From: Armatimonadota bacterium
GTDB lineage: Bacteria > Armatimonadota > UBA5829 > DSUL01
Reading direction: 5' to 3'
Length of the DNA: 64,000 bases
Assembly: GCA_025998755.1 (NCBI GenBank)
Contig: AP024674.1
Location: forward strand, 2,062,162-2,126,161
Part shown: one piece after another, positions 45,159 through 55,120 of the stretch
Layout of the letters: each line of letters starts with the position of its first letter
Position numbering within the stretch: the first letter of the stretch is position 1
Made by a program: the position numbers and the translations under genes
Notes under the pieces: model-generated
The model's database searches: none
What the model was told of the DNA's origin: nothing
The model's input: only the letters and a program-made list of their open reading frames with translations

Positions 45159-45332
45159 CCTTCTTTCGATTCGGACAGCCATCGAAAGCAGGCTTGCTGC
45201 CAGCACCGGGATGTCGGCCAGCTCGCCGGCGATGGGCTCGTCCTGACGGATGACCAGGTTGTCGTAGGCCGCAAAAAGGTAGTCGCTCTGAGTCCAGTAG
45301 ATAATGTCTATCTGGTTGTCTATCCGGATCAG
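45159..45332 (-). pseudogene. Coding-like remnant without start or clear end
   Basis: About 58 codons on the minus strand (LIRIDNQIDIIYWTQSDYLF ... AASLLSMAVRIERR) show GC-rich third positions and alternating hydrophobic spacing like a real protein. No start codon or Shine-Dalgarno precedes it, and the frame decays after VRIE; a shift of one base continues as KEGYVRMGF to TAG near 45044. I do not recognise the family. It is the only coding-like sequence in the 519 bases between pfp and the oxidoreductase gene. Confidence 0.35.
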
Positions 45333-45422
45333 GGAACATCCCGGCCTCGTGCCGAACGTCGTTCTTGGCCTGATTGCTGCCGTCCCGGGACACGCAATCC
45401 CGGGCTGCTGCCGGATATCGAA

Positions 45423-45450
45423 GAAAACGGCGGCCTTCAACGGGCCGCCG
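45423..45450 (-). terminator. Rho-independent terminator of pfp
   Basis: On the minus strand CGGCGGCC (45450-45443) pairs with GGCCGCCG (45435-45428), loop of seven, then TTTTCTTC. It begins 34 bases after the pfp stop. Confidence 0.85.
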
Positions 45451-45483
45451 TGTGCCATCTTCGCTGGAGCTGCGCAGCCTGAT

Positions 45484-47130
45484 TCAGGAGTGCTCCAGAA
45501 TCAGGGTCTTGGTCAGGCGGTCGCAGACTTCGGAGGGACCGAAGTACTGAATGGGACCCGGGTATGCGAAGCGGTCCTCCTCCACCCAGGAATCCCGCTC
45601 CGCGGCGAACGCCTGGAACGGCTTGCCGTCCACGGAGACCAGCGTCTTGCGGATGACCGGTTTCGGCTTGCCCTTTCGCATCTCCACCGTCAGCATCGAG
45701 GTCACGGGCACGCCGCCCATCACCCATTCCGAGGCGGGCACCGTGAGGTTGCGCGCCGACACCGTGTAGCCCGTCACACCGCCCCGGATCAGCTGCGCTG
45801 CGGTGTATCCCAGCGTATAGCAGTAGTCCGCATCAAAGTTGGAGGGTTGCACGCAACGCCCTTCATAGCCGAAGAAGTGCGACAGCGGGCTGAACGATCC
45901 CTGGAACTGCCCCTCAGCCTTCATCTCGCGGATGCGGTCGCTGACCAGGTCAATCAGCAGCTTCTCAGTCTCCACCTGCGAAAGCGGGATGTTGCCGTGC
46001 TTGTCGCGCAGCAGCAGAACCTCCTGGATGCCGTCCGGAAGCGAGTTGTAGACCTGAGCGGACTCCGCGGAGAGCTTCTCCGTCAGGAACTGCCGCCGGT
46101 CCTCGTGGGAGGTCAGGGATTTCAGGTAACCCTCATGCTCGCCCAGAATGATCCCAAGCTCCGCGATCATCGCCTTCACGTCCACCAGAAACTCCAGCAG
46201 ACCCTCCGGGATGACCACCACGCCGTAGCTCTTCCCGGCCTCAGCCCGGCGCTTCACCACAGCCACGATCTGATCCACGACGTCCTTCAGGGTCCAGCCC
46301 TTCGCCTCGGCTTCCTCGGAGATGATGGCGAGGTTCGGGCGGGTCTGAAGCGCCACCTCCAGCGTGATGTGGCTGGCCGCGCGCCCCATCAGCCGGACGA
46401 AGTGCCAGTATTTCCGGGATGACATGCTGTCACGGCAGATGCTGCCGACGATCTCCGCAAATACCTTGGAGGCTGTGTCGAAGCCGAACGACGCCTCGAT
46501 GTAGTCGTTCCTCATATCGCCGTCAATGGTCTTCGGGACACCGATGACAGATACCGGCACCGCGTTCGCCTTGAAATACTCCGCAAGCACCGCCGCGTTG
46601 GTGTTGGAGTCATCGCCCCCGATGATCACCAGACCGTGCGCCCCCAGTTCGCTCAGGTTCCGGCGGCAGGCTTCCATCTCCTCGGGCTTCTCGATCTTGT
46701 CGCGCCCGCTGCCCAGCAGGTCGAAGCCTCCGGTGTTGCGGTACGGTTCCACGGCCTCGGGGGTCAGCTCAATATACCGGTTCTTGATGACACCGATGGG
46801 GCCATCCAGGAATCCGATCAGGCGGCTCGCGGGATTGGCCTTCTTCAGGGCGTCCAGCAATCCTGCCACCACATTGTGCCCTCCAGGCGCAGGCCCGCCG
46901 GACAGTACCACTCCCACCGTGAGGGGCTCGTCCGAGAGCTCGCCAGCCCCTGGCACGAGCCGGAGCAGCGGTTTCCCAATGGTGTTAGGAAATTCTTTCC
47001 GGATCTCGTCGGCGAAGGTGTGGGGCGCATCTGTGGGATCCTCTTCCAGATGGAATGCCCCCTCCGTCAGCACGCGTGGAAGTTTGGGCTGATAGGCGGC
47101 CCTTGCTCTGTCAAGCTCTGAAATGCTCAA
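45484..47130 (-). CDS. pfp: Diphosphate-fructose-6-phosphate 1-phosphotransferase (PPi-PFK, long type)
   Basis: A 548-residue enzyme interconverting fructose 6-phosphate and fructose 1,6-bisphosphate with pyrophosphate. The active site reads GGDDSNTNAA, where the second aspartate replaces the glycine of ATP-PFK and marks PPi use; PKTIDGDMRNDYIEASFGFDTA and MGRAASHITLEVALQ follow. Length matches the long clade of spirochaete and plant enzymes. TTG 47130 has AGGAG eight bases upstream; an in-frame ATG at 47172 adds an unlikely leader. It has its own terminator. Confidence 0.92.
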   Translation of the reverse strand: MSISELDRARAAYQPKLPRVLTEGAFHLEEDPTDAPHTFADEIRKEFPNTIGKPLLRLVPGAGELSDEPLTVGVVLSGGPAPGGHNVVAGLLDALKKANPASRLIGFLDGPIGVIKNRYIELTPEAVEPYRNTGGFDLLGSGRDKIEKPEEMEACRRNLSELGAHGLVIIGGDDSNTNAAVLAEYFKANAVPVSVIGVPKTIDGDMRNDYIEASFGFDTASKVFAEIVGSICRDSMSSRKYWHFVRLMGRAASHITLEVALQTRPNLAIISEEAEAKGWTLKDVVDQIVAVVKRRAEAGKSYGVVVIPEGLLEFLVDVKAMIAELGIILGEHEGYLKSLTSHEDRRQFLTEKLSAESAQVYNSLPDGIQEVLLLRDKHGNIPLSQVETEKLLIDLVSDRIREMKAEGQFQGSFSPLSHFFGYEGRCVQPSNFDADYCYTLGYTAAQLIRGGVTGYTVSARNLTVPASEWVMGGVPVTSMLTVEMRKGKPKPVIRKTLVSVDGKPFQAFAAERDSWVEEDRFAYPGPIQYFGPSEVCDRLTKTLILEHS

Positions 47131-47217
47131 TTTTTGTCGCTCCTGTCGGTGTTGGTGTGGAACAACTCCCACCCGTTGCTTAACTCCCGGCCGCGCAGCG
47201 CGGGCGCTCGCGCCTCT

Positions 47218-47781
47218 CTAGAAATCGGGCTCCAACAGGCCGTATCCGCCCTCCTTACGGCGGTAGACCACGCTGACCTGCGAAGACTCGGAGTTCACGA
47301 ACACAAAGAAATCGTGATGCAGCAGTTCCATCTGCGCGCAGGCCTCCTCCGGGGACATGGGTTTCACAGGGAAGCGTTTCACACGCGCAATCTCCGGCTC
47401 GTAGTCCTCGTCGAACACAGGGCCTTCCGGCGTCGTGGCCTCGGCCACCACCTGCTCCCGGAGAGCGGCCTTCTCCTTTGGGCCTTTCTGCTGGGACCGG
47501 CCGTACAGCTTACCTTTGAAGCGCTTGACACGCTGCTCCAGCTTCTCTACCACCAGGTCAATGCAGGCGTTCACGCCGTCCGCTCTCTCCTCGCCGCGCA
47601 GCAGCACGCCGTCTCCTTCCAGGAGCACCTCGATGGTATACAGATTCCGCTGCGCGGTCAGCACCACCCGCGCCTCTTTTATCTCCGAGAAATACTTGCT
47701 CAGACGCTGGAGCTTTTTCTCAGCGTACTCCCGGATGGCGGGAGTGATCTCGATATTCTTGCCTTTGACAGAAACTTGCAT
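47218..47781 (-). CDS. hpf: Ribosome hibernation promoting factor, long form
   Basis: A 187-residue long HPF. The N-terminal HPF/RaiA domain (MQVSVKGKNIEITPAIREYAEKKL, basic helices, VNACIDLVVEKLEQRVKRFKGK) binds the 30S decoding region. An acidic linker follows, then the C-terminal dimerisation domain (IARVKRFPVKPMSPEEACAQ, YRRKEGGYGLLEPDF) that pairs two 70S ribosomes into 100S dimers. Expected to be induced in stationary phase. It lies between ispDF and pfp. Confidence 0.95.
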   Translation of the reverse strand: MQVSVKGKNIEITPAIREYAEKKLQRLSKYFSEIKEARVVLTAQRNLYTIEVLLEGDGVLLRGEERADGVNACIDLVVEKLEQRVKRFKGKLYGRSQQKGPKEKAALREQVVAEATTPEGPVFDEDYEPEIARVKRFPVKPMSPEEACAQMELLHHDFFVFVNSESSQVSVVYRRKEGGYGLLEPDF

Positions 47782-47961
47782 GGTGTTCAGGGATTCCCTT
47801 GCTGCATTAGTTCGGATGCCGGTCTCAAAAACGGCCGCCGCGCTTTCGAGTCCCGTGTTCCGGAAGCCTTCCCCCTGTCTGCCGGGCCGGAGCGCCCGTT
47901 CGCCGCAGTTCGCAGTCCCGCAGGGAGGCCGGGGAAGTGTACCAAATCGCCGGAGCCGCTG

Positions 47962-49143
47962 TCAAACCCGGCCGGGTAGGCGTAGAGGGACAATCTGAGC
48001 CACGGCGTGGGCTTCCATGCATTCTCCCTGCCCTGCCGGGCCGACACCCTCGGACGTGGTCGCCTTGATGCTGACCGATTCATCCTCCAGCCCCAGAGCC
48101 TCCGCCATCCGGTGTCTCATCTCCGCGACGCGAGGAGCAATCTTCGGGCGTTCGGCAATCAGTGTGACATCCAGGCTGAAAGGTCTCCACCCCGCTTCCT
48201 CAAGGAGCCCCGCCACGTGGCCGAGCAGCACGATGCTGGAGATTCCGGCAAACCGCGGGTCCGTATCCGGAAAGTGGCGGCCGATGTCTCCCAGCGCCGC
48301 CGCCCCCAGCAGCGCATCCGCGGCGGCGTGGCACACCACATCCGCATCCGAGTGGCCCACCAGACCCGGTCCCTCTTCGAAACGCACGCCTCCCAGCACC
48401 AGCGCTCGCTCCGGGCTGGTGCGATGGATGTCGTAACCGAAGCCTGTCCTCACGGTTCCTGTCCCCAGCATGCCCTCCAGCGCCCTCAGGTCGTTCGGCG
48501 TGGTGATCTTCAGGATGGTCTCATCGGCGGCCACCATACGGACCGGATAACCCATCCGCTCCACCAGGCCCGCGTCATCGGTGAAAGTCAACCCTTCGGC
48601 GGCAGCCTTCTCATAGGCGTCGTAAAGCAGATGCGCCTGGAACGCCTGCGGAGTGGCCGCCTGCCACAGCCTGCGACGATCCATAGTCCGGATGACCGTA
48701 CCGTCGCGCTCGCAGACCTTGATGGTGTCCCGCGCCGGATACCCGGCCACCGCCGCGCCGGTCCGCTGCGCTTCCATGGCCACCTGTTCGATCAGAGCCG
48801 CCGTCACTCCCGGCCGGGCTGCATCGTGAATCGAGACCAGCGGGAAATCCTCGCCCACGGACTGCAGCCCCCTGGCCACGGACTCCTGCCTGTCCCGTCC
48901 TCCGGGCGCGAACTTCCAGGGCGTGGTGCGCAGGCTGCGCCCGGCAAGCCGCCAGATCTTCTGCTTATCCGGACTCTGCCCGACAATGACCACCTCCTTC
49001 ACCACCGGACACTGTTCGTGAGCGTCCAGCGACCACTCCAGAACCGGCTTCCCCGCCAGAAGCGCGAACACCTTGCCCGGACGGCCGAATCGGGTGGAGC
49101 TTCCGGCGGCCACTATGACTGCGCTGACAGACGGTGAAGACAT
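47962..49143 (-). CDS. ispDF: Bifunctional IspD-IspF
   Basis: A 393-residue fusion for the MEP isoprenoid pathway. Residues about 1-230 are IspD (MEP cytidylyltransferase): VIVAAGSSTRFG, PGGRDRQESVARGL, VSIHDAARPGV and DDAGLVERMG. Residues about 232-393 are IspF (MEcPP synthase): GFGYDIHRTSP, LGGVRFEEGPGLVGHSDADVVCHAAADALLGAA, SIKATTSEGVG. The two steps are not consecutive (IspE acts between). The fusion is known in proteobacteria and elsewhere. It follows the PIN/TRAM gene, as yacL precedes ispD-ispF in Bacillus. Confidence 0.95.
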   Translation of the reverse strand: MSSPSVSAVIVAAGSSTRFGRPGKVFALLAGKPVLEWSLDAHEQCPVVKEVVIVGQSPDKQKIWRLAGRSLRTTPWKFAPGGRDRQESVARGLQSVGEDFPLVSIHDAARPGVTAALIEQVAMEAQRTGAAVAGYPARDTIKVCERDGTVIRTMDRRRLWQAATPQAFQAHLLYDAYEKAAAEGLTFTDDAGLVERMGYPVRMVAADETILKITTPNDLRALEGMLGTGTVRTGFGYDIHRTSPERALVLGGVRFEEGPGLVGHSDADVVCHAAADALLGAAALGDIGRHFPDTDPRFAGISSIVLLGHVAGLLEEAGWRPFSLDVTLIAERPKIAPRVAEMRHRMAEALGLEDESVSIKATTSEGVGPAGQGECMEAHAVAQIVPLRLPGRV

Positions 49144-49208
49144 CGGTTCCAGAAAAGACCTGCAAGGAGTATGCCCGCAAACGGGCCGACGCTGCAGGGG
49201 AATGAGGA

Positions 49209-50399
49209 TCAGGCACGGCGGCGCTGGCGCGCCGGATGGGCGTTCTGGGTGGGAGGCTGGATCTCCCCGTTGACACCCTCTTCTTTCAGCGTGGCGAAGA
49301 TCATCTTGCCTGCCACAGTCTGCCAGACGCTGGCGACGATCACATCCACCCGCTCTCCGATGAGACGCTTGGCGCTCTCGATGACCACCATGGTGCCGTC
49401 GTCCAGATACGCGACTCCCTGGTTCGGCTCCTTGCCCTCCCGGATGACCGTCACCGACATCTCCTCGCCCGGGAGCACGACGGGCTTCAGGGCGTTGGCC
49501 AGCTCGTTGACGTTCAGAACGGTCACTCCCTGAAGTTCGGCCACCTTATTCAGGTTGAAGTCGTTGGTGATGATGACGGCTCCCAGATGCTGCGCCACGG
49601 CCACCAGCTTGGAATCCACCTCCTGCGGAAGCCGGATTCCCTCCGGGTCGAAGGTGGTGACCTTCATGCCCAGCTCCTTGCGCATCTGGTTCAGGATATC
49701 CAGCCCGCGTCGGCCGCGCGCCCGCTTGAGCGAATCGCTGGAATCTGCGATATGCTGAAGCTCGTCCAGAATGAACCGCGGGATGAGAATGGGCCCCTCG
49801 ACAAACCCCGTCCGGCAGATGTCCAGAATGCGCCCATCGATGATGACGTTGGTGTCCAGCAGCTTCGGAGATTGCCGCGGCACCTCCGGCTCAACAGGCT
49901 CGGCGGGGGCTCCCGGATAGTAGAACCGGAGCTGCTCCTTGATGCTCATCGTCGCGGCGACGCTGAGATAGCACAGCAGGAGCGCTATGACCACCGTAAG
50001 GCTGACCGGCATCCGGAAGCTGGCGGTGATGAGGAAGGTGAGGATCAGCCCGAAGACCAGCCCCAGGAAGAGCGCCAGCTTCTCCCGCGCGGACATGGAC
50101 TCCAGCGCCTCCTGCGCGGCCAGGATCTGCCGGTATACCACAGAGCTCACCAGGAAACCGGTAAGTCCGGCCGCCACCACGAACGCCAGCACCGCCCAGG
50201 CCTTGCTGGCATCGCTCGGAGGAGCGCCCGCCAGATAGTTTTCCAGCCACGGGGGCTTATCTTCCAGCAGCGAGTTGTACAGGCTGGAGGCGATGCCGCC
50301 AACCACCATCCCGGCGATGACAAAAACCACCGTCAGGATGGCGCGAAGCGCCCGGTTCTCCTTGCGGGGCACCTCCCTGTTGGTGACTGTCAGCCGCAT
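49209..50399 (-). CDS. PIN/TRAM-domain membrane protein (YacL-like)
   Basis: A 396-residue protein. Four hydrophobic helices cover about residues 20-155. The PIN nuclease domain follows with acidic residues in LLDTNVIIDGRILDI, FILDELQHIAD and IITNDFNLNKVA, then a C-terminal TRAM RNA-binding domain (LPGEEMSVTVIREGKEPNQGVAYLDDGTMVVI). It is probably a membrane-anchored ribonuclease. It sits 15 bases downstream of nuoD and 65 bases before ispDF. ATG 50399 is close behind GAGGGG. Confidence 0.92.
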   Translation of the reverse strand: MRLTVTNREVPRKENRALRAILTVVFVIAGMVVGGIASSLYNSLLEDKPPWLENYLAGAPPSDASKAWAVLAFVVAAGLTGFLVSSVVYRQILAAQEALESMSAREKLALFLGLVFGLILTFLITASFRMPVSLTVVIALLLCYLSVAATMSIKEQLRFYYPGAPAEPVEPEVPRQSPKLLDTNVIIDGRILDICRTGFVEGPILIPRFILDELQHIADSSDSLKRARGRRGLDILNQMRKELGMKVTTFDPEGIRLPQEVDSKLVAVAQHLGAVIITNDFNLNKVAELQGVTVLNVNELANALKPVVLPGEEMSVTVIREGKEPNQGVAYLDDGTMVVIESAKRLIGERVDVIVASVWQTVAGKMIFATLKEEGVNGEIQPPTQNAHPARQRRRA

Positions 50400-50414
50400 C
50401 CCCTCTGCGCTGCC

Positions 50415-51521
50415 CTACCTGTCCACTTCGCCCAGCACTATGTCCACGCTGCCGATGATGGCAACCGCATCCGCCACCTTCCACCCCGGGATGAGCTTGG
50501 AGATGATGTTCAGGTTGGCAAACGACGGGGCGCGCCACTTCAGTCGCACCGGCTTCGTGCTGCCGTCGCTGACTATGTAACACCCCATATCGCCGCGCGC
50601 GCTCTCGATGTGATGATACGCCTCCCCTGCCGGGGCTTTCAGGTTCATGTTGATCTTCGCCGATACCGGCCCTTCGGGCAGGCCGTCCAGGGCTTGCTCG
50701 ATGATGCGGATGCTCTGGCGCATCTCCTCGGTGCGGCACAAGTAGCGCGCCAGGCAATCCCCCTCGGTGCGCACAACGGCGTCGAACTCAAACTCTGAAT
50801 ACACGCTGTATGGGTCCGCTTTACGGACATCATAAGCCACGCCGCTGGCGCGCAGCACCGGTCCACTTGCTCCCCAGTTAACGGCATCCCGCGCTTCCAG
50901 CACGCCTACCCCACGCGTCCGCTCCCGGAAGATGCGGTTGTCGCTGAGGAGATCATCATATTCTCGGAGCAGGGCGGGCAGTTTCTTCAGGAAATCCCGG
51001 CACTTCCGATCAAATCCGGCTGGCAGATCCTGCGCCACGCCGCCCGGGCGCATATAGTTGAAGGTCATCCGCGCGCCGGCGGCCTCCTCAAACAGGTCCA
51101 GAATGGCCTCCCGCTCGCGGAAGCAGTAGATGAAAGGGGTGGTGGCTCCGAGGTCCAGTCCGAAGGTTCCCACAAACACCAGATGGCTGCTGATCCGGTT
51201 CAGCTCCATCATAATGACCCGGATGTACTCCGCCCTCCGGGACACCTCCATGCCGCACAGCTTCTCCAGCGTCTGACAGTAGAGCGCGCTGTTGAGCATG
51301 GAGGCAAGATAGTCGAACCGGTCCGTCAGCGGCATGAACTGGAAGTAAGTCCGCTTCTCCGCGGTCTTCTCCATACCGCGATGCAGGTAGCCGATGACCG
51401 GCGTGGCCTCCCGAACCACCTCGCCATCCAGCTTGATGATCACCCTGAGCACCCCGTGCGTGCTGGGGTGCTGGGGGCCCATATTGACTTCCAGCTCCTG
51501 CGTCTTAATCTGGCTCGACAT
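50415..51521 (-). CDS. nuoD: NADH-quinone oxidoreductase subunit D
   Basis: A 368-residue 49-kDa-type subunit forming the quinone site with NuoB. The N-terminus MGPQHPSTHGVLRVIIKLDGE, GYLHRGMEKTAE, LTDRFDYLA, the ARMTFNYMRPGGV stretch and the C-terminal SFANLNIISKLIPGWKVADAVAIIGSVDIVLGEVDR are all typical. Start ATG 51521 lies 17 bases inside nuoC, with AGGAAAG upstream. Last nuo gene here; nuoE onward does not follow. Confidence 0.95.
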   Translation of the reverse strand: MSSQIKTQELEVNMGPQHPSTHGVLRVIIKLDGEVVREATPVIGYLHRGMEKTAEKRTYFQFMPLTDRFDYLASMLNSALYCQTLEKLCGMEVSRRAEYIRVIMMELNRISSHLVFVGTFGLDLGATTPFIYCFREREAILDLFEEAAGARMTFNYMRPGGVAQDLPAGFDRKCRDFLKKLPALLREYDDLLSDNRIFRERTRGVGVLEARDAVNWGASGPVLRASGVAYDVRKADPYSVYSEFEFDAVVRTEGDCLARYLCRTEEMRQSIRIIEQALDGLPEGPVSAKINMNLKAPAGEAYHHIESARGDMGCYIVSDGSTKPVRLKWRAPSFANLNIISKLIPGWKVADAVAIIGSVDIVLGEVDR

Positions 51522-51944
51522 AGTCTTTCCTGAGCGGATGGCCCTGCCAACCGTTGGGCAGAAGGAGGTTGGACAGGTCCGGGTGCCCCTCGAAGTGGAT
51601 CCCGAACATCTCATGCGTCTCGCGCTCCAGCCAGTCCGCCGCCGCCCAGATATCTCGGACCGACCGGACGGAGGCGCCGTCACGCGGGACGGAGCACTTC
51701 ACGGCAAGCTTCCGGCGGTGCTCCAGGCTCATCAGATGGACCACCAGGTCCATCCGGCCCTCCTCAAGCAGATCCACTGCGGTCAGGCAGGCCAGATAAT
51801 CCATCTTCAGAGAGCGGTTCAGATCGGCCAGACACCCGTACCACTGATCCGGCTCGACGCGGCAGATAGTCCAGCCGTGGCTCTCCGTCACCTCCACGGC
51901 CCGCGGCCCCAGGACCGTCGAGATCTCTTCAGGGGAGACCGTCG

Positions 51945-51948
<4 letters not shown>
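51505..51948 (-). CDS. nuoC: NADH-quinone oxidoreductase subunit C
   Basis: A 147-residue 30-kDa-type subunit of the peripheral arm. The signature [36 protein letters not shown] near the C-terminus is diagnostic, and the [18 protein letters not shown] strand is present. GTG 51948 overlaps the nuoB stop (GTGA). It is separate from nuoD, not fused as in enterobacteria. Confidence 0.93.
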
Positions 51949-52471
<523 letters not shown>

Positions 52472-52481
<10 letters not shown>

Positions 52482-52843
52482 GTCAGCACCCCCTTCTTCC
52501 AGGCATAAACCAGCCCGAGGAGGAGTATTCCCACAAACAGCAGGATCTCCAGCAGAGCCAGAAGACCCATCCCGTTCGCGCTAAACCATTCCAGACGGAG
52601 AAAGGCGGGGAACATGAAGACGGTTTCCACTTCAAAGATGACGAAAATCAGGGTGAAGATGTAGAACCCCACCCGAAAGCGCGACCAGGCCTGTCCCACA
52701 GGCTCTTCGCCGCATTCATAAGTTTCCAGCTTCTGACCGGCCGGGTTGTCCCGGCGCACCAGCCGGGACAAGAGAAGGGAAAAGATTGCGAACCCCGCTC
52801 CGACCGCTGCGAAGACAAGTACGGTCAGATAATCGGACGGCAT
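52472..52843 (-). CDS. nuoA: NADH-quinone oxidoreductase subunit A
   Basis: A 123-residue membrane subunit with three helices. The loop [35 protein letters not shown] with ECG and the acidic FEVE motif is diagnostic. ATG 52843 is chosen with GGAGG eight bases upstream; the GTG at 52858 lies at the predicted transcription start. First gene of nuoABCD. Confidence 0.93.
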
Positions 52844-52862
52844 AGCCTCTTCCTCCACTCAC

Positions 52863-52891
52863 ACTGTAGATCGTCGAGGTGCGTTTGTCAA
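52863..52891 (-). promoter_or_regulatory. Promoter of nuoABCD
   Basis: Perfect TTGACA (52891-52886), 17 bases, TACAGT (52868-52863). The leader to nuoA is about 13 bases and consists mainly of the ribosome binding site. The string CGACTGTTTGACA also begins the candidate lysA promoter. Confidence 0.7.
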
Positions 52892-52999
52892 ACAGTCGCC
52901 GTCTGCCTTCACTGCCGCGCTGCCCTGGAGGGAAAGCATGCCCTCTTTGGCGGCGAAGTGGCGCCGCAGGCGCGCGCATCAAGGTCGTAGCTGGGAGAC

Positions 53000-55015
53000 T
53001 CAGAAGGCTGCGCCGCCGAGCTCCAGCCAGAACTTCTGCCCGCGGTTCAGACCGTAGTCCCTGCCCTGTGGGCTCCAGGTCAGACGGATGTCCAGCAGCC
53101 CCAGCGGGCGCACCAGCGACATCTGGAGATAGCTGAAGCGGCTGGTGAACTCATTGCCGAAAGAGTCCTGATACCCCGCCGACGAGTAGCTCCACGAAAC
53201 GTCCATCCGCAGTCCGGCCACCAGCGGTCTGCTGGCAGCCGCGGTGACGCTTGTGGCATCCAGATCGGGGACCCAGCTCAGGTAAGCATAGCCGTGCAGG
53301 CCTGTGGATGCCCCGCCAGACAGCGTCGCCGTCAGGGACTTCCGATACGCCGACGTGAGCGAGGTACCGCCTGCGAACTCCTGATCCCACGCAACCGTGA
53401 TGTCCCCACTCTTCCCCAGCGAGCGCGCCAACACGGCGCGCCCCCGCAGGCTGGCGCCGCTGCGCGCTCCGGCAAGCTGCTCCAGCCCCGCGTCCAGGGT
53501 GAGGTTGGCGAACCCCAGCGACAGCGGTCGGTGCGTCAGCGAGACACCGGCGCTCTGGTAAAACCCGGTCTCCAGGCCGCTCCGCGATCCCACCGGCCCA
53601 CGCACCAGCGCTCCCGAGGCTCGCCAGGACAGTCCGGTCCCGCGAACAGGCTGCGGGCGCGTGCGCGCGTCCAGCCGCGTGGTCAGCGTGCTGCGGCTGC
53701 GCTGAAGGGCCGCGGCCGCGCGCGTCTGGCTGCTGCTCCCATAGGCCCCCAGCGATAGGTCCCACCCCGCCATTGGTAATGAAAGGCTGGCCGACCCTGA
53801 AAGGGCGTTTTTCAGATAATCCGAACGAGGCTGGTAGCGCAGCGACGCGCCCAGCCTCCGCCCGCCACTGAAAGTTTGATTGTGCATCCACTCCAGCGAC
53901 CGGTCGGAAGTGGGGAACGAATCCACGAAGAAACGGCCTCCGCCTCCCGCGACGTCGTAGATCTGCTCCAGCCCCAGCGAGAACCCCTGCCGAGGGCTGG
54001 CGAACCCGCCGTAGGACGACCCTCTTCCGGCGTAGCGGAACCGCACCGCGGCGCTGCGGGTCTGCCCGAACTGGAAGAAATACGGCAAGTCCACAACCAG
54101 CCCCTCGAACTGGGTGTAGCGGAGCTGCTGCGAAATGGGATTGAGCGCGGTCCCCCGATAATCGTAGAAATAGTGCGGCAGCGCCAGCACCGTGCGCCCG
54201 TTGACCAGCACCTCCGCTCGGCTGAACTGGATGCGCTCGCGCGGCCAGACAGTGGCGGCGTCCGCGCGGATCCAGGAGCGTCCCCGCTCCACCCGGAAAG
54301 GCTCGAACGAGCGAAGGTCCAGCGCCGGCTGAGGGCTCTGCAGCGTCAATAGATCCGATCGGAACGGCACCGTCTGCGGCTGCCGGCCGTAGATGAGCAG
54401 CGCCCCGGCGGACTCCTCCGGGCTGTACCACAGCGCATCGGCGTGCACCATGATGTCTCCTCTGGAGACCTCCACGTTCCCCTGCGCCCGCACCTGTCCC
54501 CGGCGCTCATCGAACTCTATGGCGTCCGCCGCGATGCGCAGCTCCCCGTGCATCAGCGCAGCCTCGGAGGCGATGAGCATGCCCTGGTCCACACTGTATC
54601 CAACGTCTCCCACCACGCGGAGCACGATGGAGGGGGGCTGATAATCGCCCGCCACGAACTCGACCTCGGTTACAGCGGAGGCGGCCCCGGCGATGGCGGT
54701 CACCTGCGCGATGTTCGGGGAAGACCCTGCGGTCAGAACGCCCACGGCCCGGCCGGCGGTGGTCCGGGCCACCGGCACGATGGTTCCCGCCGTCGTGGTG
54801 AACCGGACCTCGGTGCCGTCCGGCGCAGGCCCGCCACCGATCACGGAGACGATCGCGGTGACCTGCGACGTGGAGCGCCCGTCCGCAGCGATGCGCCGCG
54901 GCTGGGCATCCAGAGAGATGACCCACTGCGCCCCAACCGTCTCGGCCACTAAAACCGCCAGGACAGAGCAGAGCGCCAGAGTGAAGTTAAGCCGCTTGAC
55001 CGGGTCTGAAGTCAT
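53000..55015 (-). CDS. Ig-like/OstA/outer-membrane-barrel fusion (LptD-like)
   Basis: A 671-residue exported protein. After the signal peptide (TLALCSVLAVLVAETVGA) comes a Big_1-type Ig domain (ISLDAQPRRIAADGRSTSQV to VTEVEFVAGD). An OstA/LptA-like jellyroll follows (MHGELRIAADAIEFDERRGQ, VRAQGNVEVSRGDIMVHADALW). The remaining 400 residues or so alternate polar/hydrophobic and end in phenylalanine (LELGGAAF), as outer-membrane barrels do. LptD has jellyroll plus barrel; the Ig domain is extra and the LptD barrel motifs are weak. Lipopolysaccharide insertion is the likely role, but a generic porin is possible. ATG 55015; divergent from the TlpA pair. Confidence 0.6.
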   Translation of the reverse strand: MTSDPVKRLNFTLALCSVLAVLVAETVGAQWVISLDAQPRRIAADGRSTSQVTAIVSVIGGGPAPDGTEVRFTTTAGTIVPVARTTAGRAVGVLTAGSSPNIAQVTAIAGAASAVTEVEFVAGDYQPPSIVLRVVGDVGYSVDQGMLIASEAALMHGELRIAADAIEFDERRGQVRAQGNVEVSRGDIMVHADALWYSPEESAGALLIYGRQPQTVPFRSDLLTLQSPQPALDLRSFEPFRVERGRSWIRADAATVWPRERIQFSRAEVLVNGRTVLALPHYFYDYRGTALNPISQQLRYTQFEGLVVDLPYFFQFGQTRSAAVRFRYAGRGSSYGGFASPRQGFSLGLEQIYDVAGGGGRFFVDSFPTSDRSLEWMHNQTFSGGRRLGASLRYQPRSDYLKNALSGSASLSLPMAGWDLSLGAYGSSSQTRAAAALQRSRSTLTTRLDARTRPQPVRGTGLSWRASGALVRGPVGSRSGLETGFYQSAGVSLTHRPLSLGFANLTLDAGLEQLAGARSGASLRGRAVLARSLGKSGDITVAWDQEFAGGTSLTSAYRKSLTATLSGGASTGLHGYAYLSWVPDLDATSVTAAASRPLVAGLRMDVSWSYSSAGYQDSFGNEFTSRFSYLQMSLVRPLGLLDIRLTWSPQGRDYGLNRGQKFWLELGGAAF

Positions 55016-55120
55016 ACAAGGACACGAAGCGGAGCAAAGGCCCGCGGGAACCGCGACTGCCTTCTGCCCGTTCTTCAATGTTAACTGACTCTGTATTCGC
55101 GCGCAAAGGAGCGTAACCCG

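Noticed and set aside
53151-54431. A 426-codon ORF in another frame of the LptD-like gene
   Set aside because: Same strand but wrong frame; composition is Ala/Arg/Gly-rich and the main frame carries signal peptide and domain motifs throughout.
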